Source: Trissonchulus latispiculum
Lineage: Eukaryota > Nematoda > Enoplea > Enoplida > Ironidae
Reading direction: 5' to 3'
Assembly: GCA_030248195.1 (NCBI GenBank)
Contig: JASAND010024141.1
Coordinates: 1-64,000, forward strand
Length of the DNA stretch: 64,000 nt
In this document: positions 32,681 through 63,428 of the stretch, in pieces
Layout: each line of letters opens with the position of its first letter
Position numbering within the stretch: position 1 is the stretch's first letter
Made by a program: the position numbers and the translations under genes
Notes under the pieces: model-generated
The model's input: the letters and a program-made list of their open reading frames with translations, nothing else
Database searches by the model: none
What the model was told of the DNA's origin: nothing

Positions 32681-33384
32681 GTAAAATACATATGAGTTCC
32701 GTAGGGAGGTTGTAAACTAAGGAAAACAAGTTGCAACCGCTTAACATATGACATTCTTCATTCTTCATCGATCATTTGTCACAATTATGTGAAAGCCAAA
32801 CGATAATAAAAGGAAACGTAAGAATGATGGTACGTTTTATATATTAATGAATTATTTCACATATGAGCCTGTCCTACAACGAGGCTCATATTGGCGTCAC
32901 AGTGCATTCCACATTAAAGCCTCATTAAAGAACCTCAGCTTCATCCTCATTACGGAAAAATGAATAGACGTTGTGGCCCAGAAGAAATGGAGTGAAGTGA
33001 ACTACGACCGCTCAAGCTGAACTGTACATGCAACCTGATGTTTCCTGAAACACTATGGCACACCTCTAATGCATCTCGAAACACTTTCACATTATACACA
33101 CGCAGAATGCGTTCCCACTTGGCTGTGAGTCAGAGCGCCTCATGGCGTACCGTATTGAGCATATGCACACTATAATGACTGATCAACATTATATGAAGGA
33201 TAATTTGTAATGAAAAGCTTTATGCAGTATGTATTTATATAAAAGTAAAATATATATCTGCAAATTATTCGTATTATGACATACGCCAATATGAGCCTCG
33301 TTGTAGGACAGGCTCATATGTTAAGCGGTTGCAACTTGTTTTCCTTAATTTACAACCTCCCTACGGAACTCATATGTATTTTAC
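32681..33384. mobile_element. Nested palindromic elements
   Basis: Outer inverted repeats of about 70 bp start gtaaaatacatatgag and end ctcatatgtattttac. A second pair lies inside: 32861-32899 and 33281-33320, each containing 'atatgagcctgtcctacaac' or its complement. Each inner copy is itself a hairpin (atatgagcc...ggctcatat). A diverged extra copy of the outer end sits at 32626-32660. Non-coding. Confidence 0.85.
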
Positions 33385-33800
33385 ATAGTTACGAGCTCTC
33401 GAGACATTTAAAATCCATTTAAAGCACATTTTTTGCAAAATCTTCCTGCTTCGCCGGAGATTTTTTCGTAAAAATTGCTGTTGTTTTAGCGTAAATCCAG
33501 GTATTTTTGAGAACTTAGGAGTTTGTACCTGCAAAATACACCAAAATGCCTATTTTTGGCTCATTTTTGCAAAACAAGCTCCACCGATCCCACCCCGAAA
33601 AATCCCTAAAAATACCATGATATAATTGCTCTTTTTGGTAAAAACAAATCTATAATTAAGCCTTCATTTTAAGCCTGGGAATTCCTATTTTTTCCTATTT
33701 TTTGACAAAAATGTTCCTATTTATTCCTATTTTTTGATAGTAAAATTCCTATTTTTATTCCTATTTTTTGGAAAAGTCCGCGCAACAGCCCTGGTTGCAC

Positions 33801-35224
33801 TTTTGTATGTTAAAAGATAAGCGTCAAAGGAACTTATTTTGGAAAGTTTCATCGAATTTCATCTAGTTTTAGGCTCTCAATCAAGAGTACGTGCCCAAAA
33901 GGAATCACCACCTTGATTCTGGTTCGGGTTCGTGTATTTTTGGGCTTTAAAAGCGGAATTGTTGTTGAAATTAATTCAAATTTGCAGTACTTATATCATT
34001 TGGCCTGGAAAACATTTTAGAACAGTGGCGGTGTGAAAATTTAGGTTTTGGGAAAATTAGCTTTAATTTGTCACAACTTGCATTGTGGACTACGCGGACA
34101 AACTTATAGTCATTCGAATCCTCTCACAAAGACCTACAACTTTACTCTTGACGGTATTTTTCGACTCCTTATGCAGTTCAAGAGATAACAAGAGGTCCAA
34201 AACGCCATTTGTTGAAAATTACATTACAAGTTTTCAACACTCAACAGCATGAACAGCGCTGGTCCGTCAGTCAAGTATTGTCCATATTTATACTATAGGG
34301 CATGTTATGCCCAACGGAGAGCTCTCTACGGCATCTTTGCCTAAGCACAGCAGCTAACTGTGAAATTTTGAAAATGGCAAAAAGATTGTTTTGAACACGG
34401 ATTTCTCTCAACTCATGCAAGCAATGCTTTACACACACATTTTTGGGACAACTGCCGAGGGCTGTTTTCCAGGTTTTGCGTTTAGCCTTTTTGTTCGGGA
34501 GAAATAACGATGCAAACTTGAAAATGTTGACGAAAATCGAAACAAGTTGGCCCCAAAAGGGGCAGTATTCCTTTTGTTGACCTGTTATTTATTCAAATGC
34601 CAAAATTGTCTTTGTTCGAAGAATGGTTTAAGTTAGAAGCACTATTTCACTTGACTTCCCTTTACTTCTTTTGATCTCCAACCACTATTCTTTCTCGCTG
34701 ATCTCCATAAAGATCAGAGAGAGCAGGTTCCTACTTGCCATGGCTGAACTTGACATGTTCAGCGCAAGTTAGTGCCTTATCACCTAACGCACCCATGTGT
34801 AGCTCCCAAGCTACACTGGTGCTCAAAAATCTGCAACCGTTTAGATTGCTGACAGTCGAAAACTGCGTGAAGGCTGTCACTTGCGCTGCTTAAATGGGAC
34901 CTAAACTTAATTTGCATAATCTGAATGCAAAAAATGGCCTAAGCTAGCCCTGTATTGAAGATAGGGCTTCTAAATGGAGAAATGACTCACTATGCACTAA
35001 ACATAGTAGTTTCCGTTTTATACATTCCTGCTCCAGCAGGAATAAAAAATTGCTTTTTCTCTCAAAATATCGAGCTTGTTTCTTCATTAAACAATTTCAG
35101 AAAAATAGCCCTTGGGAAGATGTTTCTTTTAAAGCCTGAACTGGCCGCTTTTCTTTAGCTTCTCTACACTTCGAGAAATCCATGTTCAAAAATTGTTTTG
35201 TGTCATGGCATGTCCAAGTCGAAC
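33801..35224. other. Intergenic sequence without recognised feature
   Basis: AT-rich DNA with short open frames only. I see no conserved domain, RNA gene or clear terminal repeat in this stretch. Confidence 0.4.
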
Positions 35225-35650
35225 AGTAGAATTGCGACAGCTTGAAGGGAAGCAGGCATAGGAAGATTGATAAGTCTGTAACGGGAGTTCAGCTGATGGC
35301 CCTATGGTGTAGTTGGTTAACATGTCTGCTCCGGAGTCAGAACGGCCGTGGTGCGAAACCCGGCTGGGCCAATTCTTTACTTTCAATGGTGAGTGAAAAG
35401 CTGAACCTCCCTCTTCTCTTCTCTCTTCTAGGTTCTAGTTTCGTGGGTATGGGGGTGCCTGACGCCTCCCGTTTGGGCGTGTCCTCGGTTTTCTCTTGGT
35501 CCAGCCGGGTTTCGAACCACGGGCCTTCTGACTCCGGAGCAGACATGCTAACCAACTATACCACAGGGCCATCAGCTGAACTTACGTTACAGGCTTATCA
35601 ATATTTCCTATGCCTGCTTCCCTTACAGCAAATTCTAAGCTTTAAAATGA
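35225..35650. mobile_element. Inverted pair of tRNA-like repeats
   Basis: The plus-strand arm at 35225-35370 and the minus-strand arm at 35498-35650 mirror each other ('gggaagcaggcataggaa', 'ttcagctgatggccct'). Each arm contains a tRNA-like stretch: 35298-35370 (+) and 35498-35570 (-). Both have an A-box-like 'ggttagcatg' and a T-arm-like 'ggttcgaaacccgg'. The acceptor pairing is poor and the anticodon stem is irregular, so these are tRNA-derived repeats and not functional tRNA genes. Confidence 0.75.
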
Positions 35651-36247
35651 CATAACTTCATAACATAACTTAATCAGACTTCCACCTATACTGTACATAA
35701 CCTACCTGACGGTTATGTTGAAAAGGCTGGAGGACCCTTTGTCCCTAAGCACCTGTCTCGATAAGCTGGCTGCTATACTTTATCAGTATGGTTATTTGAT
35801 ATGTATGTTTTGGATTATTTTTGGTGTTATTGTTTGGAATCTGAGAATAAAGTTTTTCGATTTGCAAATATAATCAGAGTAAAATCGGTGTGTTCTGCGT
35901 ACGTAGCTAGGATCACTAATGTGAATGAAGGTTAAGGTGGTCTACTTCTTATTGCTCCCTTATCATTGCTTAATGTTTTTAGTAAGGACAGGACTCTCCA
36001 CAGTTACTACCTTGAAGTCAAGATTAACCTTCAGGATTAAAGCCCTTTAAGGTCAAGTATTATGGACGAATTTATGTAAACGTTGCTTGCCTAGTATAGA
36101 TTATCTGATAAAATCGCCTCGTTCCTACTGTGCTGTCTGTCGCTGCCAGTGCACGTGGGACGCCGCGGTAAACAACGCTCTAACGTTTAATCGTCTCGTA
36201 TAACGTTAAGTTCACTATAGCGACAAAGCTCAAGTAAGTCTGGGTAG

Positions 36248-37612
36248 CTTACTTGGGCTATACTACTACCTACGTTAGCCACAGAAAGATGCAACAAACC
36301 AAGGTGCTTAACTTGTAATTTCGTGGAGAGTAACCTTAAGTTCAAGGGTGCGTTCAACTGTAAAAAATACATCATGAAGTTACATGATAATTCCACTTTA
36401 GTTAACTGCGGCAGCAGCAACCTAATTTACCTAATCACTTGCAGCGGATGTGGTGTACAGTACGTGGGGGAAACGGGCAGACAGTTAAGAGAAAGGTTCG
36501 GTGAGCATAGGAGGTCTATAGAACAAGGCAAACAGGGCTGTAAGTATCTGGTAGACCATTTCAAATCGGGACTGTGCAAAGGTAAAATGAAAGTAAGTGT
36601 AATAGAAAAATTTAGTGACAACGATAGTGCAACCAACAGACTAGACCGAGACAATTTCTGGATTAAAAGATTAAGGACCAAGTATCCTTACGGTCTTAAC
36701 GACAGACTAGCAGGAGAGTGTTACGGACAGCCAGTGATCAATAACTTTAAAGATAATAGAAGAAGCGGAAAGAAAAGAGGGAAAAAAGTTTCAAACAAAA
36801 ACAAGAATATAGTAACGGATATCCCAAGCTTCGTAAGTAATGTACACCGACGCTTCAACCAACAGTGTGTAAACCAATCTGATACATACGTGGTAAGAAA
36901 AGACGTATACACTACCCTAATGCATTGGAAAAGGAAAACAATATCCAAACTTTACCTGCACTTATCGGGAAGAACAGCCCATCCCTTAGACAACCTAATG
37001 TTTGATATTTGTAAAAGTAGATTAGAGAAAACCATGGTCAACAAAAGAACAGCTAACAGACCCAAACTGTTTATCAAATGCCCAAATAACTACTTTGATA
37101 TAATTCCACCACAAACAATTCTGTCTAGCAGAGCTATACTGGATCTGTGGCCAGACCCAGACAAAAACCAGTATGCAAGACCTTTAATACTATATAAGTA
37201 TGATACACCTTTTGCATTGCAATGTTTTAATTATAAAGAGACGTGTAAACAAATTCAAACTAATGACCAAGGAGACTTATACTATGGCAAGGATTGTGAT
37301 TGTAGAAACTCTACACACGTGGACCCACATTTCGGACATGTGGTCTCCGGAGATCTGTCACTAATAGAAGATACAGAACTTAGAGAAATACTTAGACGTG
37401 GAACAAAGTACAGATTGACGAAGAGGCTCAACAAACTAGAGTGCTTCCAAGAACTGGAACATTCACTAAATCAGTATTTGAATAAAATATACAACGGAAA
37501 GAAAACCGTGATTGAAGAATGTAGTCCTTGGAAGACTGCAATATTAAACACCTGGTGGGAACACGGAAAGAGGGCAATACCTCAGAGGGAACGGATCCCT
37601 GATTATGTTCAA
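36248..37612 (+). pseudogene. Penelope-like element: GIY-YIG and Cys/His N-terminal region
   Basis: Open frame entered after TAG at 36245, with no ATG at the natural start. CNKPRCLTCNFV leads into the GIY-YIG nuclease: NLIYLITCSGCGVQYVGETG (about 36419-36478), LRERFGEHRRS, and LDRDNFWIKRLRTKYPYGLN. Further on, DCDCRNSTHVDPHFGH followed by VVSGDL is a likely metal-binding motif. The nuclease would nick target DNA to prime reverse transcription. The element's own frame ends at the TTAA at 37613, where an insertion begins; residues read beyond that point belong to the insert. Confidence 0.85.
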
Positions 37613-37616
37613 TTAA

Positions 37617-38828
37617 GGGGGGGGGGGGGTCTCTTTTTTGCCGATTTTTCGACCATCTCCGATTTTGCTCATTTTCACATATTTTGTAGTCCCCATGGGT
37701 CCGCGAAACAAGACAAGAGCGTTTTGCGAAATATTGCTTCTATCGTTCTGTACAGGCCCTCAAAGGTGACCTCGACATGTGTTAAACATAGGAAAATGAA
37801 AAAGTTAGGTTAAAAAGTTTGTGGCAGAAAAATATTTTGCTGTATAAGAGTCAGAACTCTGAAACCTTTTCAGAACCATTAAGGACATATTGCAGAGTGC
37901 AGCTATCTCCTCTGAAGCGAATCTGTTCAGTATTGGATTTTTGGCGAGTTTTTAAAGTCAGAATTTTGGAAAATCGGCCATTTTTGGACCATGAAAAACA
38001 GGACCTACGGTACTCTTTTGCTTGTCCTGAACGATTGGCAAAAGCTACAGAAACGGCCAATAGATAGCTGCACTCTACGCATAAAACCACGTCTTATGAA
38101 AGTACTCGCATGTTTCTATCATCTACAGTAAGCTCAAAAAACTTGCCACAAAAACAGCAAATTTTGCTAAAAATGGCCATTTTTCATAATTTTCACATTC
38201 TTTTGATAATTTCTCACTCATTATGTGGTAAAAATCACCAAACTTGGCAGATTAATTAATATGTCTATGTCTGTCACATAATGTGGCCAACAACAATTCG
38301 TCAATATTGAACATGCTGCTGTGGCGGCACCTTTGATCTTTATAGGTGAAAAATGCCAATTTTAAAATTTTTCCAAATATAGACAAAATGGGTATCAATC
38401 GATAGCTAATGGAACGAGGAGCAACTTTTCTCATACAACCATGGGTCTAAAATGTTGTCTGTGCAAGATAAAACGAGTCAGAGTTATACTGGGCAGTCCT
38501 GCAAGGTTACGTCAGTGCAGCACTCAAGCATACATTATGAACGCCTGGATAGCTGGCCTTGAGCCACGTCTGCACTTAAATATTACCTTAGTAAAGGCTT
38601 TAATTTGATGCATCGGTTAACCCTGTTTTCGGTCGCGTTTGGTCTCCACCTGACCTTGCAGGGCTCATCACCGGAATTTTCAAGTTTTCCGGTTTTGAAC
38701 CTGAATAACTCTGTCACAGTTTGATTTCGAACGCTAATATTCTAAGTTATTTTTGAATGGGGGCATATTATGTGTGAAAATGAGCGAAATCCGTGACTAT
38801 CGATTTTTGACCAAAGTGACCCCCCCCC
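37617..38828. mobile_element. TTAA-flanked palindromic element A (1212 bp) inside the retroelement
   Basis: Flanked by TTAA at 37613-37616 and 38829-38832. It starts with a G run and 'ttttttgccgatttttcgac' and ends with an imperfect mirror ending in C8. The left third is a diverged copy of element B ('catgggtccgcgaaacaaga', 'gttaaacataggaaaatgaa'). Non-coding; probably mobilised by a piggyBac- or Kolobok-type transposase, judging from the TTAA site only. Confidence 0.8.
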
Positions 38829-38832
38829 TTAA

Positions 38833-39125
38833 GACGTGAAGTTAAGAAACTTCAGGACAAATACGTGATAACACTTGTCGACAAAGCAGCACAAAACTAC
38901 GATTATATTAGAAGTTTTATGTGAACGGTTAATAGAGGAAGTATTACCAACATAACTTCCAACTATGAGCAACGGGAACACCCTCGTCACAAAGTAGGAA
39001 TAGGTAGAAGTCAGTAGAAGAAAAGATATTTCAATTAAATTCAAAAACACCGACAGGGTTCCGATTTATCATTGCCAGCAAGAAATGTGTAACCAAAGCA
39101 TTATCGGAGACAATGGGAAGAATAC
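38833..39125 (+). pseudogene. Penelope-like element: N-terminal reverse transcriptase fragment, frameshifted
   Basis: Reads KLQDKYVITLVDKAAQNY, the conserved RT1-type block, then changes frame at least twice (ERLIEEVLPT in another frame). It later recovers TPTGFRFIIASKKCVTKALS, the Penelope-like 'TP.kfRfI..s..c.tk.LS' block. It is sandwiched between elements A and B. Confidence 0.8.
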
Positions 39126-39129
39126 TTAA

Positions 39130-39827
39130 GGGGGGTCGCTTTTTTGGGCGATTTTTCGACCTTCTCCGATTTTGCTCATTTTTACATATTTTGTACTCCC
39201 AATGGGTTCGCGAAACAAGACAAGTGCGTTTTGCGCAATATTGCTTCTATCGTTCTGTAGAGTCCTTCAAAGGTGAATCCGACATGTGTTAAACATAGGA
39301 AAATGAAAAAGTTAAGGTAAAAAGTTTGTGTCCAAAAATTTTTTCGCTGTGTAAGAGACTCAGCTCTGAAATTTTTTCACACTTGTTAAGGACATAATGT
39401 AGAGTGCAGCGAGTGACTTTGGTGCAATTCTGTTGATAACTGGAATTTTGGCAAATAGCCAAACTCGGAATTTTCACAAATTCTGACTTTCAAACTTTGC
39501 CAAAATTTTAATTCTCAACAGAATTGCACCAAAGTCACTCGCTGCACTCTACATTATGTTCTTAACAAGGGTGAAAAAATTTCAGAGCTGAGTCTCTTAC
39601 ACAGCGAAAAAATTTTTGGACACAAACTTTTTTGCCTTAACTTTTTCATTTTCCTATGTTAAACACATGTCGGAGTCACCTTTGAAGGACTCTACAGAAC
39701 GATAGAAGCAATATTGCGCAAAACTCAAAGCGCAAAAAGTTTCGCGGACCCATTGGGAGTACAAAATATGTAAAAATGAGCAACATCGGAGAAGGTCGAA
39801 AAATCTCCCAAAAAAAGCGACCCCCCC
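39130..39827. mobile_element. TTAA-flanked foldback element B (698 bp)
   Basis: Flanked by TTAA at 39126-39129 and 39828-39831. The two halves are nearly perfect inverted copies meeting near 39478, for example 'ttttttgggcgatttttcga' versus its complement near 39800. There is no protein of its own. It is the same family as element A but with far less divergence between arms, which suggests a more recent insertion. Confidence 0.88.
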
Positions 39828-39831
39828 TTAA

Positions 39832-40786
39832 GAGGGTTCAACAACGCACTGAAAACTATTGTAGGGCAATAGAGAGGAACCACGGAGGTGTGAAGCTGTA
39901 CTGGGCAATCAACAACTCTAAGAATATTGTTAAAGATATAGTTAGTATGTCACATAAAGGCGCAGCTAGATCGGTCGACACTTACGATTTTGGACAACTG
40001 TACACAAACATAGAACATAAGGACATTTTAACTACAGTTGGTTCACTAATTAAGTTGGCGTTTAGGAATGATACACCTTTTATAACAGGAAACAGGAAAG
40101 CAGCGTTCTGGTGCAGTGCTAACAATCCAGGAGCATTTAACCAACAAAGAGTATTAGATATGTTAAAATGGATAGTGGAAAACACATTTTTCACAATCGG
40201 AAAGAAAGCAATAAAGCAAAATATCGGAGTTCCTATTGGAACTAACGCAGCTCCATATATAGCGGACTTGCTACTGTCCCGTTACGAGTTAGATTATATT
40301 ATGAAAAAGTTAAACGCTCGGGATTACGAGGTTATTAGTGATTTAGAAGCAATGTACAGATACATGGATGACATTACGACATTCAATGACAGAGGAACAT
40401 TCAAAAGAGTACACAAAGATATATACCCCAGTAGTTTAACTTTAAAGCAAGTAAATCAAAACAACACAGAAGCTGATGTTTTAGATTTGAGTATAAAAAT
40501 TGAGAATGGACACTTCAACTACAAGTTGTACGACAAAAGGGATGATTTTGACTTTGAAGTCACATACATGCCAGATCTCAGAGGAAACATATCCTCCCAA
40601 TGCGGCTATTTCGTAGTAAAAAGTGAACTCAGGAGATTTTTAGTTTGCTGTAAAAATTATTGTGACTTCAAAGACAGGGTCTGTCTACTTTTGAGTAATA
40701 TCACAAGTAAAGGTTACACTAAAACAAAATTAAAAGAAATTATTTTCAACTTTTCTAATAGCAACGAATTTGAATTAAAGGATTAA
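39832..40786 (+). pseudogene. Penelope-like element: reverse transcriptase core
   Basis: Continues the retroelement in frame from AGG at 39832. RT motifs in order: YDFGQLYTNI (motif A, about 39985), GVPIGTNAAPYIADLLLSRYE (motif B, about 40229), YRYMDDITTFN (motif C with YMDD, about 40357), and LDLSIKIENGHFNYKLYDKR (about 40483). The frame ends at TAA 40784-40786 with no C-terminal GIY-YIG, in keeping with the N-terminal placement of that domain. The catalytic aspartates are retained, but the upstream frameshifts make the copy non-functional. Confidence 0.88.
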
Positions 40787-41576
40787 CGTTGTGTCACAAC
40801 CAAGTTAACGGTTTATTTTCATTATAGGTTTGGTTGGGCTGCCTACCACCGTCGTGCCCCTCGCAGCTCCGGAGCTGTGGGCGACGGTCATGGGCAAGGA
40901 CGCGAGGGGCAATTGTCAGAAGAAAACTTAAAGCTTACATGTTGCTAATCGAGCACCTTGCCCTGGTCGACTTGCACCCTAACACATTTGTAAAATTCTG
41001 GTTTATGCAGGAAATTCCGGGCCCCTACCAAGATAGTTAAAAGTTAGGAGTAACTGTGGAGGGTGCTGGTCCCATCCTACCTGTTTGTTATCCACCTCCA
41101 CCTAATCCAACTATCCCACCCCAACCTTCATTCAACAACGTAATATGTCATATCTGTGCACATGTACAATAATATATTGTACTTATTTAGAACATACTTA
41201 TTCAACTGCTGTCTGCTTATTTCCAGGATTATGTTCCTTCTGCAACGCTGGTTCTCATTGGTCATCCTGTTGATGTTTCGTGGGGTTGGTAACGACGACA
41301 ACCGTGGTGCCCCTTCCGGAGGTAAATCCTCCAATTATAACTTACATTACTTACTTAAGGTACATTACGTAACTTGTTCCTTTCGTAAACATTATCGTTG
41401 AACTCCAAACTGAGTAAATTACAGTCTGCTGCAGATACCCAAACCAGCACCATAAGTCTAGTTTAGATCGTTTACGCAGAAGGATCTAACAGAAAACGTG
41501 TACTTCAAACAATATATATAACTGATTTTAATAATTATCTTTTTGCAACCTTACAGAAATATGCATTTTAAAGCTT
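40787..41576. other. Spacer between the retroelement and the NEK9-like stop codon
   Basis: Apart from the candidate structured RNA, no feature is seen. The open frames are short. The 3' untranslated region of the NEK9-like gene should lie in the right part, on the minus strand. Confidence 0.4.
40847..40912 (+). ncRNA. Candidate nested-pseudoknot RNA (HDV-like topology)
   Basis: Three helices of perfect pairing: P1 accgtcg 40848-40854 with cgacggt 40882-40888; P2 tgcccctcgc 40855-40864 with gcgaggggca 40902-40911; P3 agc 40865-40867 with gct 40874-40876, extendable to agctcc/ggagct. The strand order P1, P2, P3, P3', P1', P2' matches HDV-like self-cleaving ribozymes, and 'tgggcaa' sits after P1'. 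No clear P4 hairpin and a 5-nt spacer between P3' and P1' argue for caution. Confidence 0.35.
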
Positions 41577-61707
<20,131 letters not shown>

Positions 61708-61768
61708 TCAGCTCCAAAGGTATAGATACAGCAATGCAGTAAGAAAAAAACTATCAGCCATAAAACCA

Positions 61769-61955
61769 GACATGTGCAGGCGGGGAAGTTCTGGGGGGGG
61801 TGAAGGGCGGCCGCAGGCCGCCGAAAAACCGGATTTTTCCGGTTTTTTACCGGAAAAATCCGGATTCTGGGGGGGGTGAGGGACCCCTCTAGGGGGTGAG
61901 CTCAGGTCTGGGGGGTGAAAACCCCCCCCCCAAACCCCCCCCAAGCACACGTATG
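61769..61955. mobile_element. G/C-tract MITE upstream of NEK9-like start, copy 2
   Basis: Inverted relative to 43205-43394. Starts acatgtgcagg, with 'ggccgcaggccgcc' and 'ccggatttttccggtttttt' in the core, then G and C runs. It lies about 60 bp upstream of the ATG, within the 5' untranslated or promoter region. Confidence 0.75.
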
Positions 61956-62986
61956 CATTAAACAAGAAAAAATAACATATTAAAGATACCTAACGACACG
62001 ACTTTGAAACGATTATTATTCTTCAAGTGTAGTTAAATTGTAACCTAGAAGCCTTGCTGGTTAAGTGGTCGGACCGTAAGTCCAATTTGGGATCCCAATC
62101 TCAAGTATTAAGAAGCATGGCGCTGGAGTGATAGTTTCGGTTTATGGCTAAAGAAGTAAGAGAAAACAGTATGTATGTTGGTGGCATTCAATACTGTTAA
62201 AGCAGATACAGTGTTGCTTGGCAACAGCATGATAAACTAGAAATCTCCATACTGGTATGCGAATAAGAATTCCTTACTGAAATAGTTGCATGTTATTGAC
62301 AAAATACTTTAGACACAGTGACCGTTCTTCAAGGTTTTAATAGTACATTCTAAAATTCATTATGATCAACTTGCCCTCCTCTAACATGAAGTCGCATAAA
62401 CTGCTCTGCCCCCCGAAATTTTTGGGTTCCTCCAATTAGCCAAGCCAATAGCTTTATGAAAAAATTTCGCAGGTGGTCACAAGATGTTCAAAATTTAGAC
62501 TCAAAAGTATATACAGAGTTTTCTGAGAAAACCAATTTTTTTAACAACGAAGGACAATGGGTGGAAGGCTGGGGGGAGGGTCGGCTAGACTCACCAGACC
62601 TTTTTTCTACCTTCCCCCTTCCCCCAAAACTGTTTGGAGGGGGGATAGTCGCGCCGAAGGCGGAAAAATTGGCCAAAATTAGGGTGTTTTCAGGGTAAAT
62701 TAAAATTTTCAAACAACTCCAAATTGTTGGCTTAACCTGTTTGTGATTGCTTAAAATACACGTTTTTAATTGTATTATGGACTTTCTGACTCAATATTGT
62801 CCTTATTTTGGACTTGGAAACATCAATCAAGTTTTCGAGTTTAAAAATCATGTCTAATGTCAAAATCACTTCATAGTTGAATGTTCATTGGCATTAGAAA
62901 CGGCAGAAAATGAGATTTTTGGCATAAAAATTGAAAAAATTTTTGGGGAAGGGTTGTGAGGGGTTCCTGGGTGGGAGTGGGTGGGA
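61956..62986. other. NEK9-like 5' flank
   Basis: No coding exon or RNA gene recognised. A G/C-tract patch with 'tcgcgccgaaggcgg' lies at 62565-62700. The promoter should be here or inside the repeats to the right, but I see no defensible core element. Confidence 0.4.
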
Positions 62987-63423
62987 GCATAGGTGTGTGC
63001 GGGGGGGGGGGGACCCTCCCCCCAAATGGAGGGGTCGCAGACCCTCCCCCCTAAAAAATTTTTTCTACCCCTCCCCCCAAATCGGCCTTCGGCCGACCCC
63101 TCCCCCCTAAAAATTTTCAGCCCCCTACCTGAATTATTGTAAATTTTTAGCCAAAAATTCGAAAATTTTCAAAACAGTAGCGAAAAATTGCAGAAATTCG
63201 CTTAATTACCTTAAAAATCGCTAAAAATAGCTAAAAATTGAAAAATTTTTCAGTTTTTTAACGAAAAACCGATTTTTCGCCGACCCCCCCCCTCGAAAAT
63301 TTTTCTTACCCCTCCCCCCAAATCGACTTTTTCTCGACCCCCCCTCCCCCTTTTTTGCCAAACCCCCCACCCTACTTTTTTTCAAACCCCCACCCCCACT
63401 TTTTTCGCCAGCCACACCTATGC
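62987..63423. mobile_element. G/C-tract MITE with gcataggtgtg ends, tandem copy 1
   Basis: Starts gcataggtgtg and ends ccacacctatgc. Long G and C runs flank 'aaatcggccttcggccgacc'. The AT-rich core repeats 'gctaaaaattg'. Non-coding: the open frames with Gly/Lys or Pro/Phe runs are composition artefacts. Confidence 0.85.
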
Positions 63424-63428
63424 TGGGG

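Larger units (their letters stand above)
30240..33800. repeat. Region bounded by two TTCCTATTT-rich repeats in direct orientation
   Basis: 30250-30320 and 33675-33770 both carry 'ttcctattttttcctatttt' and 'ttcctatttattcctatttt'. The outer flanks 'cacaggcctgttgcgg' (30238) and 'ccgcgcaacagccctggttgcac' (about 33778-33800) are roughly inverted. This may be one 3.5-kb element or two related insertions. No coding sequence is seen inside. Confidence 0.5.
36248..40786 (+). mobile_element. Penelope-like retroelement with N-terminal GIY-YIG (Naiad-type layout), interrupted
   Basis: Three segments belong to one element: 36248-37616, 38829-39129 and 39828-40786. They are separated by two TTAA-flanked palindromic insertions. 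The order GIY-YIG nuclease, Cys/His region, reverse transcriptase is the reverse of canonical Penelope elements, which carry GIY-YIG at the C-terminus. It agrees with the permuted Naiad group. Frameshifts between about 38905 and 39030 and a missing start codon show that the copy is inactive. It lies between the convergent MARK and NEK9-like genes. Confidence 0.85.

Noticed and set aside
37613..37813. C-terminal extension of the GIY-YIG frame beyond TTAA
   Set aside because: These codons belong to inserted element A; the retroelement continues at 38833.
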